Positions 53,427 through 62,779 are shown, numbered from the stretch's first letter. The stretch is DNA of 64,000 nt from Clostridia bacterium (GCA_024404025.1 JAKSQP010000005.1:61463-125462), one strand, 5' to 3'. Translations and numbers: made by a program. The notes: generated from the sequence alone by a model not told the origin.

Positions 53427-54194
53427 ATGAAAATAGGCGTATGTGTCGGAACAGACATGGAAAAAATCAGGATCGCAAAGGAAATCGGTTATGATTATGT
53501 TGAATCAAACTGCGGCGATCTTGTTAAAGCATCTGATGAAAAAATCGAAGAAATGAAGAATGCGGGTATCCCCGTTCTGACGGCAAACTGCTTTATCGGT
53601 CTTCGCATTGTCGGTCCCGAGCGTGACGACGAAAAAATCAGCGAATATCTTGCAAAGCTTTTTGAAAGAGCTTCATATCTCGGCCTTGAATATCTTGTTT
53701 TCGGCTCATCCGGCGCAAGAAAGAAACCCGATGATATGAGCCTTGAAGAGGTTAAGGCACAGACCGTTGATTTTCTCAAAAAACACGTTGTTCCCAATTG
53801 CGAAAAATATAATATCAAAATTGCGATCGAGCCTCTTCGCAAGCAGGAATGCAACTGGCTCAATACCATTGAAAACGGCGTTGAAATTGCCGAAATGACG
53901 GGCTCACCCTATATCAATGTTCTTTGTGATGTCAAGCACATGTATGAAGGAAACGATTCGTTTGAAAACATCACGAGATTTGCGGATAAGCTCATCCATG
54001 CTCATACCTCAAATCCCATCGGAAATGAGGAGCATAACAGAACATATCCGGCATCCGGAGATGAATTCAACCAGGATGATTTCATAATTCCCGTTAAAGA
54101 AGCGGGAATCGCAAGCTGTTCAATCGAGGCCGGCGTTACCGATTTTGAAGCGGATGCGGGAAAGGCATACGAGGTTCTTAAAAAATACAGATGA
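53427..54194 (+). CDS. Sugar phosphate isomerase/epimerase family (xylose isomerase-like TIM barrel)
   Basis: A 255-residue protein of the AP-endonuclease-2/xylose isomerase-like TIM-barrel superfamily. Likely metal ligands are the Glu in IAIEPLRKQE, the Asp and His in VLCDVKHM, the His in LIHAHTSNP and the final Glu in CSIEAG. Members epimerise or isomerise sugars, inosose or keto-acids; nothing in the sequence tells which. It is two bases after recN and overlaps the following SGNH hydrolase by four bases, so the two are a coupled pair. Function beyond family is unknown. Confidence 0.82.
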   Translation: MKIGVCVGTDMEKIRIAKEIGYDYVESNCGDLVKASDEKIEEMKNAGIPVLTANCFIGLRIVGPERDDEKISEYLAKLFERASYLGLEYLVFGSSGARKKPDDMSLEEVKAQTVDFLKKHVVPNCEKYNIKIAIEPLRKQECNWLNTIENGVEIAEMTGSPYINVLCDVKHMYEGNDSFENITRFADKLIHAHTSNPIGNEEHNRTYPASGDEFNQDDFIIPVKEAGIASCSIEAGVTDFEADAGKAYEVLKKYR

Positions 54195-54916
54195 TGAAGC
54201 TTGAAAAAAATGACATCGTTCTGTTTTCCGGTGATTCGATAACCGACGGAAACAGAGTTCTGCGTATGGATCTGAACCACATAATGGGTCACGGCTATCA
54301 GTATATAGCTGCAGGCGAGCTTGCTTTGAAATATGCGGATAAAGGCCCGAAATTCATCAACAAAGGCTATTCGGGAGCAACTATGTATCAGCTCCTCGAT
54401 AAATGGTATGATGATGTTATAGCAAATAAACCGACTGTTGTCAGCATTCTTGCGGGAACAAACGACGGCAACACCGGTTATAACGAGGGCAGAACGCCGG
54501 AGCAGTCGGCGGATAAATATTATGACGCTCTCTGCAGGGCAATCGAAATAACCCAAAAGGAGCTGCCCGGTGTAAGAATCATAATCTGCGAGCCGTTTTA
54601 TTTTCCGCTTGATAAATCGGAAATTTCATACAGACTTACTCCGAGCCCGGATTGCGAAGCCCCGTTCAGAAGACCGGATTCCGATGACACTCCGGAGAAG
54701 GAAAGTCAGAGAGTTGAAGCGGACAGGCTTATCAGAGCTTATGCAAAAAAGGCGGCTGAAAAATACGGCTGCACTTTCGTCCCGATTTATGACAGCTTTG
54801 TTGAAGCGATGAAAACGGCAGACCGTGAATATTTCACATGGGACGGAACTCATCCGACGATTGCGGGCCATGCGCTCATTGCGAAGCAGTGGCTTAAGGC
54901 GACCGGTAATATTTAA
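54191..54916 (+). CDS. SGNH/GDSL hydrolase
   Basis: A 241-residue cytoplasmic esterase of the SGNH family. Block I is LFSGDSITDGNR with the nucleophile Ser (about residue 14), block II has the oxyanion Gly in GYSGATMYQL, block III is LAGTNDGNTGY and block V is WDGTHPTIAGH with the Asp and His. No signal peptide is seen. Such enzymes remove acyl or acetyl groups from sugars or lipids. The coupling with a TIM-barrel isomerase suggests a joint role in sugar metabolism, for example deacetylation followed by isomerisation, but that is inference. Confidence 0.88.
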   Translation: MMKLEKNDIVLFSGDSITDGNRVLRMDLNHIMGHGYQYIAAGELALKYADKGPKFINKGYSGATMYQLLDKWYDDVIANKPTVVSILAGTNDGNTGYNEGRTPEQSADKYYDALCRAIEITQKELPGVRIIICEPFYFPLDKSEISYRLTPSPDCEAPFRRPDSDDTPEKESQRVEADRLIRAYAKKAAEKYGCTFVPIYDSFVEAMKTADREYFTWDGTHPTIAGHALIAKQWLKATGNI

Positions 54917-54961
54917 TTTGTCTATATTATTTACATTATATATCTGAAAGGAAGGATACCA

Positions 54962-56185
54962 ATGCAAATTTATGAGGAACTTGTGGCAAGAGGACTTATT
55001 GCCCAGGTAACAGACGAAAAAGAAATCAGAGAGCTTATCAACAGCGGAAAAGCTACTTTCTATATCGGCTTCGATCCGACTGCGGACAGCCTTCATGTTG
55101 GCCATTTTATGGCTCTCTGCCTTATGAAAAGACTTCAGATGGCGGGCAACAGACCCATTGCTCTTCTCGGCGGCGGAACGGGAATGATAGGCGATCCCTC
55201 CGGCAAAACCGATATGAGAAAGATGCTCACAAAAGAAACGATAGAGCATAATATCGCCTGCTTCAAAAAGCAGATGAGCCGCTTTATCGAATTCGGCGAA
55301 GGCAAGGCAATGATGGTCAATAATGCCGATTGGCTTCTCGATCTCAATTATGTTGACGTTCTCCGTGAAGTCGGAGCCTGCTTCTCGGTCAACAATATGC
55401 TTCGTGCAAAATGTTATGAACAGAGAATGGAAAAGGGTCTCAGCTTCCTTGAATTCAACTATATGATCATGCAGAGCTACGATTTTTATCATCTCTTTAA
55501 GGAATACGGCTGCAACATGCAGTTCGGCGGCGACGATCAGTGGTCAAATATGCTCGGCGGAACAGAGCTTATCAGAAAGAAGCTCGGCAAGGATGCTCAC
55601 GCAATGACTATCACTCTTCTCCTCAATTCAGAGGGCAAGAAGATGGGCAAGACCGTTTCCGGCGCAGTATGGCTTGATCCCGAAAAGACCTCTCCGTATG
55701 AATTCTATCAGTATTGGAGAAATGTTGCTGATGCCGATGTTCTTAAGTGCATCCGTATGCTCACATTCCTTCCTCTTGAAGAAATTGATGCAATGGATAA
55801 GTGGGAGGGCAGCCAGCTCAACACAGCGAAGGAAATCCTTGCTTATGAGCTTACAAAGCTCGTTCACGGCGAAGAAGAAGCCGAAAAGGCACAGCAGGCT
55901 GCAAGAGCGCTCTTCGGCGGCAGCGGTGACCTTGATAATATGCCTTCAACCGTTCTTGCGGATGAAGATTTTGCAGACGGAAAAATCGACATTCTCTCCG
56001 TCCTCATCAAAACGGGCATAACAAAGTCAAGAGGCGAGGGCAGAAGACTCGTTGAGCAGGGCGGCGTTTCCGTTAATGATGAAAAGGTTACGGATTTCAC
56101 AATGAGCTTCAATCAGTCAGACCTTAAAAACGAAGCGGTCGTTATAAAAAAAGGAAAGAAAATATTCCATAAGATAGAGGCATAA
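54962..56185 (+). CDS. tyrS: Tyrosyl-tRNA synthetase
   Basis: TyrS charges tRNA-Tyr. The 407-residue protein has the class I HIGH motif as HVGH ([14 protein letters not shown]), the [10 protein letters not shown] loop, [25 protein letters not shown] for tyrosine and tRNA binding, the KMSKS equivalent KKMGKT and a C-terminal S4 domain ([22 protein letters not shown]). The upstream region is only 45 bases, too short for a T-box leader. RBS AAAGGAAGG. Confidence 0.97.
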   Translation: MQIYEELVARGLIAQVTDEKEIRELINSGKATFYIGFDPTADSLHVGHFMALCLMKRLQMAGNRPIALLGGGTGMIGDPSGKTDMRKMLTKETIEHNIACFKKQMSRFIEFGEGKAMMVNNADWLLDLNYVDVLREVGACFSVNNMLRAKCYEQRMEKGLSFLEFNYMIMQSYDFYHLFKEYGCNMQFGGDDQWSNMLGGTELIRKKLGKDAHAMTITLLLNSEGKKMGKTVSGAVWLDPEKTSPYEFYQYWRNVADADVLKCIRMLTFLPLEEIDAMDKWEGSQLNTAKEILAYELTKLVHGEEEAEKAQQAARALFGGSGDLDNMPSTVLADEDFADGKIDILSVLIKTGITKSRGEGRRLVEQGGVSVNDEKVTDFTMSFNQSDLKNEAVVIKKGKKIFHKIEA

Positions 56186-56186
56186 A

Positions 56187-56963
56187 ATGCTTAACTCCAA
56201 AGAAAGATGTGCGGTTTTTCTGGATATTGACAAAACGCTCACAAGCGAAAGATTTTTCATCCCCGAAGAAAACATAAACGCAATAAAGCGGGCGAGAGAA
56301 AAGGGCCACGCCGTGTTTATCAACACGGGAAGGTCATGGGGAAATATTCCCGACAAGCTCCGTGAGCAGTTTGATGTTGACGGGATCATTGCAGGCAGCG
56401 GCGCTTATGCGGTTGTTGATGACAAGGTGATTTTCAGCAGAAAAATTCCCGAAGGAACCGTTCTGAAAGCGGCGGAATATATTTTCGGTCACCGTGAAAA
56501 CTGGATGATTCTTGAGGGAAAAGAAAAATGTTTTGTTCTTTGCAATGAAAAGCGAAAAGCCGAAAGTCCGCAGATAGCGGTTGAAAGCATTGAAGAACTT
56601 AAATTCCTGCTTGAAAACGATGAAATTCAGGTTATTGCCGTTGAAAGCGGCGTTCCCGATGAATTCATTGCAGAACTTTCGGACGAGCTTTCGTTTTTCC
56701 CGATGGGATATTATTATGACTGCGTTTCAAAGGGACTCAACAAAGCTTCGGGAATCCGGACTGTAATTGACGCTCTCGGCATAAAGAGAGAAAACACAAT
56801 TGCAATCGGTGACGGCGGCAACGATATTGATATGATAAGGTTTGCCGGCATCGGCGTTGCAATGAAAAACGCCCAACCGCATATTTTAGAGGCGGCGGAT
56901 TACATAACCGATTCAAACACCGAATGCGGTGTTGCAAAGGCAATAGAAAAATTCCTGCTCTGA
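56187..56963 (+). CDS. HAD-IIB (Cof-type) hydrolase
   Basis: A 258-residue HAD phosphatase: nucleophile motif DIDKTLTSE near residue 12, motif II FINTGRS, the Cof-type cap between, and motifs III/IV in SKGLNKASGIRTVIDALGI (Lys) and AIGDGGNDIDMIRFAG. Substrates of Cof-type enzymes are usually sugar phosphates or flavin/nucleotide phosphates; not predictable here. It starts one base after tyrS. Confidence 0.9.
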   Translation: MLNSKERCAVFLDIDKTLTSERFFIPEENINAIKRAREKGHAVFINTGRSWGNIPDKLREQFDVDGIIAGSGAYAVVDDKVIFSRKIPEGTVLKAAEYIFGHRENWMILEGKEKCFVLCNEKRKAESPQIAVESIEELKFLLENDEIQVIAVESGVPDEFIAELSDELSFFPMGYYYDCVSKGLNKASGIRTVIDALGIKRENTIAIGDGGNDIDMIRFAGIGVAMKNAQPHILEAADYITDSNTECGVAKAIEKFLL

Positions 56964-56977
56964 AAGGAGAAAAGATT

Positions 56978-57952
56978 ATGGGTAAATTTGCAAAAACAGC
57001 TTTAAAAGCGGCGGCAGGTGCGGGAGCATTTTATCTTGCATCCGGCGCAATAGTTTACGAATGCGTTCTTGATATTCCTCTTCTGATGAAAATAAAAGGT
57101 TCGGGAGTATTCAAGAAGAAAAACGAGGAAGAATTCTGGGATAAATGCGAAATCAGGAAGCAGGCAAATGAATGGTATGAAAAAAATGAGCCTGAAGATA
57201 CCGCAATTTTCTCCCGACTCGGCAGAAATATGAAAGGCAAGGTTTTTGAGCCGGTCAACGGCGGTCATAACTGGGCGATAGTCATTCACGGCTATTCATC
57301 CTGCACGGCTGCAATGGCTCTCTATGCGCAGACATATTATAAAAAAGGCTTCGGAATCGTTATGCCTCACATGGTCGGCCACGGACCCGATACGGTCAGA
57401 CATTGCTCAATGGGTTATTATGACAGATTTATGATTCTCGACTGGATAGATTACATAATCGACAGAGATCCCGAAGCAAAAATCGTTATTCACGGCGAAT
57501 CAATGGGCAGCGCAACAACAATGCTTGTAACAGGCGAGCCTCTTCCTTCAAATGTTCTCTGCGCAGTTGCCGACTGCGGCTATACATCGTGCTGGGACGA
57601 ATATGCTTCGCAGATGAAGGAAATGTTCCATCTGCCGAATTTCCCGTTTCTCTATGCGGCAAACACCATTTCAAAGCTTACCGGCAATTTCGATTTCAAA
57701 AAATGTTCTCCTCTTGAGGCTGTTAAGCATTCAAATACACCAACTCTCTTTGTTCACGGCGAAGCGGATAAATTCGTTCCTTACGAAATGTGCAAGCCTC
57801 TTTATGAAGCCTGCTCCGCTCCCGAAAAGAGAATGCTTTCAGTTCCGAATGCTTTCCATGCAAGCGCAATTTATTTTGATTATGATAAATATAAGCAAAC
57901 ACTTGAGGAATTTGTCGGAAAATATTTTGACGATTTTTTCGATAAAATCTGA
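56978..57952 (+). CDS. Alpha/beta hydrolase with an N-terminal membrane-associated segment
   Basis: A 324-residue protein of the family often annotated as alpha/beta hydrolase or serine aminopeptidase S33-like. An N-terminal hydrophobic stretch (ALKAAAGAGAFYLASGAIVYECVL) may anchor it. The core shows IVIHGYSSC (oxyanion region), MVGHG, the nucleophile elbow IHGESMGSA, DCGYTS, LFVHGEADKFVP with the catalytic Asp, and FHASA with the catalytic His. The ATG at 56978 is chosen over 56924, which lies within the HAD gene; AAAGGAG precedes it. Substrate unknown. Confidence 0.87.
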   Translation: MGKFAKTALKAAAGAGAFYLASGAIVYECVLDIPLLMKIKGSGVFKKKNEEEFWDKCEIRKQANEWYEKNEPEDTAIFSRLGRNMKGKVFEPVNGGHNWAIVIHGYSSCTAAMALYAQTYYKKGFGIVMPHMVGHGPDTVRHCSMGYYDRFMILDWIDYIIDRDPEAKIVIHGESMGSATTMLVTGEPLPSNVLCAVADCGYTSCWDEYASQMKEMFHLPNFPFLYAANTISKLTGNFDFKKCSPLEAVKHSNTPTLFVHGEADKFVPYEMCKPLYEACSAPEKRMLSVPNAFHASAIYFDYDKYKQTLEEFVGKYFDDFFDKI

Positions 57953-57995
57953 TTGATCGGCATCAGCTGATATATAATATATCGGGGTGGTATAT

Positions 57996-59684
57996 ATGAA
58001 AGTCAGCGAATTTCCCTATGAAAGATATACGGTTGAAAGAGCGGAAAAAGAGATAAATGCGGTTATCGAAAAGATAAAAAACGCATCTTCAGCTCTTGAC
58101 CTTAAATCAGCAAGGGATGAATTCAATAAAATCAGCGAAGAAATCGAAACCTCTGAGGCTCTTGCAAATTGCAGGTTTACGCTTAACACCGCTGATGTAT
58201 TTTATAACGCAGAGATGGATTATTATGATGAATCCTCTCCGCTGTTTGCAAAATTTTCAAATGAATATGAAAAGGCCATGCTTGAATCTCCGTTCAGAAA
58301 AGATGCGGAAAAGCTCATAAATCCGAGAGTGTTCAAGGGCTTTGAAATTTCGCAGAAAACATTTTCCGAAGAGGTTATTGCCGATATGCAGAAGGAAAAT
58401 GCGCTCGTTACGAAATATTCAAAATTTATGGGCGATCTTCTTTTTGAATTTGAGGGCGAAAAAATGCCTCTTTCCGTTTTAAGAGGCAGGCTTGAGGATG
58501 ATGACAGAGAAACAAGAAGAAAAGCCGCCGAAGCAATCGGCATAACTCTTTCGGAAAATTCCGAAGAGCTGGATATGATTTTCGATGACCTTGTAAAAGT
58601 CAGAACAAAAATCGCAAGAAAGCTCGGATTCGATAATTTTGTTGAGCTCGGCTATTGCAGAATGAACAGAATCGACTATAACAAGGATATGGTTTCAAGA
58701 TTCAGAAAGAGCGTTGAAACTGACCTTGTGCCCGTTGTTGACAAGATAAAGGAATCAATCGCAAAGCGTCTCGGATTTGAAAAAATCATGTTTTATGATT
58801 CCGCAGTCTGTGTAACGGGCGAAATGCCGAGACCCGTTATTGACAAAGACGAAATTTTCAGAAGAGCGCAGAAAATGTATGATTCGATGAATTCCGCAAT
58901 AGGCGAATTCATGAGCAGGATGCTCTCTGCGGAAGCTTTTGATGTTGAAGCAAGAGAAAATAAATGGGGCGGGGGATACTGCACGACCTTCCCGAAATAT
59001 AAGCAGCCGTTCATTCTTGCAAATTTCAACGGCTCGTCTGCTGATATTGACACAATTACCCACGAATTCGGCCACGCTCTTGCGGCTGATTTTATGTTCG
59101 GATTCAGTCAGCCGGATCATCCCGTCGGAATGGAAACTCATGAATGCCATTCGATGAGCATGGAATTTCTCTGCCACGGATATATGGATGATTTCTTCGG
59201 CAAAACGGCTTCAAAATATCGTTATAAGCATCTTGTTGATGCTCTTTCGTTTATTCCTTACGGCGTTATCGTTGATGAATTTCAGCATATCGTTTATGAA
59301 AATCCCGATCTTACGCCTGCCGAAAGAAATGCCGAATATCTTAAGCTCGAAAAGAAATACAGACCTTATATTTCGTTTGACGGCATTCCGTATCTTGAAA
59401 AAGGCACTCGCTGGCAATATCAGATGCATATTTATGAATCGCCGTTTTATTATATTGATTATTGCCTTGCTCAATGCGTTGCGCTCGGATTCTTTATGCT
59501 TTCAAAGAAAGATTTTGAATCGGCGCTTGAAAAATATATTGATTTTATGAAATCAACGGGCAATATTTCATTTGAAGAGCTTGTGAAAAATACAGGCCTT
59601 GTTTCTCCATTTGAAGAGGGCGCTCTCGGCAGGATATCCGATTCGTGCCTTGAATTCCTTGCGGAATACGAAAAAGAAATATAA
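57996..59684 (+). CDS. M3-family oligoendopeptidase (PepF type)
   Basis: A 562-residue zinc metallopeptidase of the M3 family, which degrades short peptides in the cytoplasm. The zinc site is DTITHEFGHALAADF (about residues 355-370) with the later Glu in THECHSMSMEF; the long helical N-terminal domain and YDSMNSAIGEFM and FVELGYCRM are typical of PepF-like proteins. The ATG at 57996 has a GGGGTGG site; an ATG at 57987 overlaps that site. A TATAAT-like sequence lies upstream but without a good -35. Confidence 0.92.
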   Translation: MKVSEFPYERYTVERAEKEINAVIEKIKNASSALDLKSARDEFNKISEEIETSEALANCRFTLNTADVFYNAEMDYYDESSPLFAKFSNEYEKAMLESPFRKDAEKLINPRVFKGFEISQKTFSEEVIADMQKENALVTKYSKFMGDLLFEFEGEKMPLSVLRGRLEDDDRETRRKAAEAIGITLSENSEELDMIFDDLVKVRTKIARKLGFDNFVELGYCRMNRIDYNKDMVSRFRKSVETDLVPVVDKIKESIAKRLGFEKIMFYDSAVCVTGEMPRPVIDKDEIFRRAQKMYDSMNSAIGEFMSRMLSAEAFDVEARENKWGGGYCTTFPKYKQPFILANFNGSSADIDTITHEFGHALAADFMFGFSQPDHPVGMETHECHSMSMEFLCHGYMDDFFGKTASKYRYKHLVDALSFIPYGVIVDEFQHIVYENPDLTPAERNAEYLKLEKKYRPYISFDGIPYLEKGTRWQYQMHIYESPFYYIDYCLAQCVALGFFMLSKKDFESALEKYIDFMKSTGNISFEELVKNTGLVSPFEEGALGRISDSCLEFLAEYEKEI

Positions 59685-59706
59685 TCGGTTTTTGTTTGAA
59701 ATTCTA

Positions 59707-59736
59707 TTGAAATTTCTGCTGTTTATATGATAAAAT
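59707..59736 (+). promoter_or_regulatory. Possible promoter of the aconitase X genes
   Basis: TTGAAA (59707-59712), 18-base spacer, TAAAAT (59731-59736). A TATAAT at 59743 is an alternative -10 without a clear -35. Confidence 0.4.
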
Positions 59737-59789
59737 AAATTGTATAATATTCGGGGCTGTGCCCTGATTCAGAAAGGACAGACATTGTT

Positions 59790-61076
59790 ATGGAGTACAA
59801 AATGAAACTCACCCAAGAAGAGCTTGACATTCTCAATGGCTCAAAGGGTGAAACAATGGCAAAGGTTATGAAAACCCTTGTTATGTACGGCGATGCTTTC
59901 GGCGCAACCGAAATGGTTCCCGTATCAAGCAAGATGGGTCATCTTGTAACCAGCTTCGGTCTCGGCGTTATGAAGCCCGTTTATGAGCTTATGGATAAGC
60001 TTATTGAAGGCGGCGCACTTTCAGCTCAGAAATTCTCCGTTGACCCCAAGCCTCTTGATCCCAAGGTTCCTTCAAGCTTCCTTAAGAATTTTGTTTTTAA
60101 TAAGTTCATGTATTCGGTTCAGGATCAGTATGATGCTCAGCTTGAAAAGCTCGGACTTGTTGATAAGAATGCCTACACCTGCACCTGCTATATGGACGAG
60201 GTCGGCAATAAGCCCAACAAGGGTGAAATCCTTTCATGGGCAGAATCATCGGCTGTTGTTTATGCAAACTCCGTTCTCGGCGCACGCTGCAACAGAAATT
60301 CCGGCATCATTGAGCTTTTCGGCTCAATCCTCGGCAAAGTTCCTTATTTCGGACTTCTTACAGATGAAGGCAGAAAAGCAACATGGATCGTTAAGGTCAA
60401 CACCACAAAGAAGCCCGAAGCACAGATTCTCGGCTCGGCTATCGGCATGAAGGTTATGGAGGATGTTCCTTATATCGTCGGTCTTGATAAGTTTATCGGT
60501 ACGGAGCTTGACGGCGACACTTGCGCATATCTTAAGGATTTCGGCGCAGCAACCGCTTCAAACGGCGCAGTTGGTCTTTATCATATCGCAAACCTTACTC
60601 CCGAAGCTGTTGAGCAGGGCGAAGCCCTTATCGCAGAAGGCGCAAAGGTTTATGAAATTGACGATGCAGAGCTCGAAAGAGTTAAGGCAAACTATCCCGT
60701 TATGTGGAAAGATAAGAACGCAAAGCCTTCTCTCTGCTTCGTAGGCTGCCCGCATCTTTCTCTCGCCCAGCTCAATGAATGGACCGATAAAGTTGCAGAA
60801 GGTCTTAAGAAGAACGGCCTTAAGAAGGTTTCCGTTCCTACCGTTTTCACCTGCGCACCCGGCGTTAAAGAGAAGTTTGAAAAAACTCCCGCTGCAAAGA
60901 AGCTTGCCGACACGGGCGTTGTTCTCAGCTACATCTGCCCGCTTATGTATATGAATAATCCTCTTGCAAAGAAAGAGCCTGTTATAACAAACTCAAACAA
61001 GCTCAGAACATATACCACCGCCCGTTACTACACGAGCGATGAAATTCTCGGCATCATCACAAAGGAGGTAAAGTAA
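59790..61076 (+). CDS. Aconitase X catalytic subunit (DUF521)
   Basis: The 428-residue protein is the catalytic subunit of the aconitase X family. It has LTQEELDILNGSKGETMAKVMKTLVMYG (the family start), then SWAESSAVVYANSVLGARCNRNSG with a cluster-binding cysteine, FVGCPHLSLAQL and SVPTVFTCAPGVKEKFE with further cysteines. Aconitase X enzymes are iron-sulfur dehydratases: phosphomevalonate dehydratase in archaea, cis-3-hydroxy-L-proline dehydratase in bacteria. It is followed after one base by its swivel subunit. Because the window encodes dxs, a mevalonate role is unlikely; the substrate is not shown by context. Not to be confused with aconitase AcnA. Confidence 0.9.
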   Translation: MEYKMKLTQEELDILNGSKGETMAKVMKTLVMYGDAFGATEMVPVSSKMGHLVTSFGLGVMKPVYELMDKLIEGGALSAQKFSVDPKPLDPKVPSSFLKNFVFNKFMYSVQDQYDAQLEKLGLVDKNAYTCTCYMDEVGNKPNKGEILSWAESSAVVYANSVLGARCNRNSGIIELFGSILGKVPYFGLLTDEGRKATWIVKVNTTKKPEAQILGSAIGMKVMEDVPYIVGLDKFIGTELDGDTCAYLKDFGAATASNGAVGLYHIANLTPEAVEQGEALIAEGAKVYEIDDAELERVKANYPVMWKDKNAKPSLCFVGCPHLSLAQLNEWTDKVAEGLKKNGLKKVSVPTVFTCAPGVKEKFEKTPAAKKLADTGVVLSYICPLMYMNNPLAKKEPVITNSNKLRTYTTARYYTSDEILGIITKEVK

Positions 61077-61077
61077 G

Positions 61078-61542
61078 ATGAAACAGTTTAAAGGTCGTCC
61101 CGTTGTTGCGGGCAAATGCAAGGCTCCCGCTCTCGTTTCTCACAACGGTTTCAATACTCTTGCTTCCTTCCAGGGAGCGCTTCAGTTCGGCGAACTCCCC
61201 ATCATCGGCAGCAAATATAAAAACACCGAATGTGATGATCAGAATAACAAGGATCTTTACAGAAAGCCCATGCAGGATAAGGCCCTCTGCCTTCCTCAGA
61301 CCATCGGCTCAACAACCGGCGGTATGATTTTCTTCTGCGCAAAGTCGCTCGGCAAATGCCCGACCTGCCTTCTTTTCTCGGAGCATATCGATTCTCTTGC
61401 GGCAGCAGGCGCTGTTCTTGCGGCTAACTGGTGCGATGAGCCCGTTGTTACCGTTGACTGTCTCGGTCAGGAATTCCTTGATTATGTTAAGGACGGAATG
61501 ATGATAACAGTTGACGAAGACGGCACGGTTACGGTTGAATAA
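61078..61542 (+). CDS. Aconitase X swivel-domain subunit (DUF126)
   Basis: The 154-residue partner of the preceding gene. Swivel domains close over the active site of aconitase-type dehydratases. Family marks are the start KGRPVVAGKCKAPALVS, D-x-x-N-x-x-x-x-x-x-K, LCLPQTIGSTTGGMIF with the serine-rich loop and a C-terminal GxxVTVD-like strand. It begins one base after the catalytic subunit stop and the pair is ended by a terminator, so it is a two-gene unit. Confidence 0.9.
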   Translation: MKQFKGRPVVAGKCKAPALVSHNGFNTLASFQGALQFGELPIIGSKYKNTECDDQNNKDLYRKPMQDKALCLPQTIGSTTGGMIFFCAKSLGKCPTCLLFSEHIDSLAAAGAVLAANWCDEPVVTVDCLGQEFLDYVKDGMMITVDEDGTVTVE

Positions 61543-61549
61543 ATAAAAT

Positions 61550-61582
61550 CAAGGCTCTGAAGTTTTGCTTCAGAGCCTTTTA
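61550..61582. terminator. Terminator between the aconitase X pair and the convergent esterase
   Basis: AAGGCTCTGAAG and CTTCAGAGCCTT form a 12-base stem with a TTTTG loop followed by a short T-run; the minus-strand side is less T-rich but may also serve the esterase gene. Confidence 0.82.
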
Positions 61583-61596
61583 GTATGCTGTATATT

Positions 61597-62652
61597 TTAT
61601 AATCCGAGGATTTCCTGAATGATATGAACAATATGGAAAACACCGTTTCTTAATGCCGCAATAAATCTTTCAAAAACATTATAATACATTTTTCCGTCGC
61701 CGTCGGAGGGTGTTCCGTCATAATCGGAATATGTATTTGAGATCCATTTGATAAGTCCGTTAGGCGAAGAGAGGTCAACAACATTTCCGCTGCCGTCAAT
61801 TGTTTCAAGCTCGGGATAGTTTTCTTCGCTGTGCGTATGCAGGTCATAGGTTATAACGCCTGCGAGGTGGTGATTATCCGAGGATTTTGTTCCGTCCGGA
61901 TTATAAACCGTGCCGAAGGTTGAAAGTCTGCAATTCGGAACATTGTGATTATATTTTTTAATCATATCCCAGATACGAAGCGTAACCAGATTATAATTCA
62001 CAAGCGGATCCTTTTCGCTTGCAATGAGCCATATTGAAGTGTCGGCGGCTCCTTTAACAACAGATAAAGCCGGGGTTTCGGTTGAGGCAATCGGAAATGC
62101 AGAGGCAAAATATTCGGGAAATGCTTCAAGCATAAACCATACCATTCCGCCGCCTGCGGAGCTGCCCGTGATTGAGATTCTCGTTGTGTCAATGTTGTCT
62201 TTATGCTGAACAATAAAGTCATCAATAAGTGCTCTCAACGGCTTGATAAAATCTTCGCTCCAATAGAGATTCAGCTCTTCCGGCGCTCTCGGAAGAAGAA
62301 TAAAAGCGCCGCCTGCGTTATCGAATCTTTCCTGGAATTCTTTTGATGACCAATACGGCATATCGCTGTCGTTGAGTTGAGAGCCTTCCCGATCGCCGTG
62401 GCCGATTCCGTGAAGAAAGATAACAAGCGGATATTTATTTGTGTCTTCCGTTCCGACAGGCGAATAATATCTGTAATCAAGCGACATTAAACCGTCCTTC
62501 GGACCTTCGCCGGCTTCAAACTGGCTGCGCAGAGCCTCAATTCCGTCCGTTACCGAAAGCGGCTCCTTTGCTGTATAGTCTGCATTTGCACATAGCGGAA
62601 GAGCAGAAAAAGTCAGGATAACGGAAATAATAAGCAAAAGTATTTTTTTCAT
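61597..62652 (-). CDS. Secreted alpha/beta hydrolase (polyhydroxybutyrate depolymerase/esterase-like)
   Basis: A 351-residue exported enzyme with a signal peptide (MKKILLLIISVILTFSALPLCANA). The fold marks are PLVIFLHGIGHGD (oxyanion region), the nucleophile elbow TGSSAGGGMVWF, LIASEKDPLV with a likely catalytic Asp, and a late His in DLHTHSEEN or NHHLAG. It resembles PHB depolymerase, phospholipase/carboxylesterase and prolyl-oligopeptidase-type proteins; substrate unknown. The last 25 residues (VFERFIAALRNGVFHIVHIIQEILGL) are an amphipathic helix and may bind the envelope or a partner. The RBS has a run of seven G. Confidence 0.8.
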   Translation of the reverse strand: MKKILLLIISVILTFSALPLCANADYTAKEPLSVTDGIEALRSQFEAGEGPKDGLMSLDYRYYSPVGTEDTNKYPLVIFLHGIGHGDREGSQLNDSDMPYWSSKEFQERFDNAGGAFILLPRAPEELNLYWSEDFIKPLRALIDDFIVQHKDNIDTTRISITGSSAGGGMVWFMLEAFPEYFASAFPIASTETPALSVVKGAADTSIWLIASEKDPLVNYNLVTLRIWDMIKKYNHNVPNCRLSTFGTVYNPDGTKSSDNHHLAGVITYDLHTHSEENYPELETIDGSGNVVDLSSPNGLIKWISNTYSDYDGTPSDGDGKMYYNVFERFIAALRNGVFHIVHIIQEILGL

Positions 62653-62688
62653 TCTTTTATTTCCCCCCCAAAAAATATATTTAGAATA

Positions 62689-62716
62689 ATTATAGCAAAT
62701 TTTTCGGTTTAGTCAA
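62689..62716 (-). promoter_or_regulatory. Promoter of the secreted esterase
   Basis: TTGACT (62711-62716), 16-base spacer, TATAAT (62689-62694) on the minus strand, divergent from the rsmH-like promoter. Confidence 0.78.
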
Positions 62717-62779
62717 TGGAAAAAATAAACAATGAACAGATTTGACAAAAAATATCGGTAATATGTGTTCGTCGATATG

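Noticed and set aside
54917..54961. T-box leader before tyrS
   Set aside because: Only 45 bases are available and there is no T-box sequence or terminator.
54626..55492. 288-residue open frame on the minus strand
   Set aside because: Lies across the SGNH hydrolase and tyrS, both clearly coding on the plus strand.
57960..57985. Promoter before the M3 peptidase
   Set aside because: A TATAAT occurs but the nearest TTGATC is only 14 bases away; not convincing.
59790..61542. Phosphomevalonate dehydratase of the archaeal mevalonate pathway
   Set aside because: The window encodes dxs and no mevalonate-pathway gene; family membership alone does not give the substrate.
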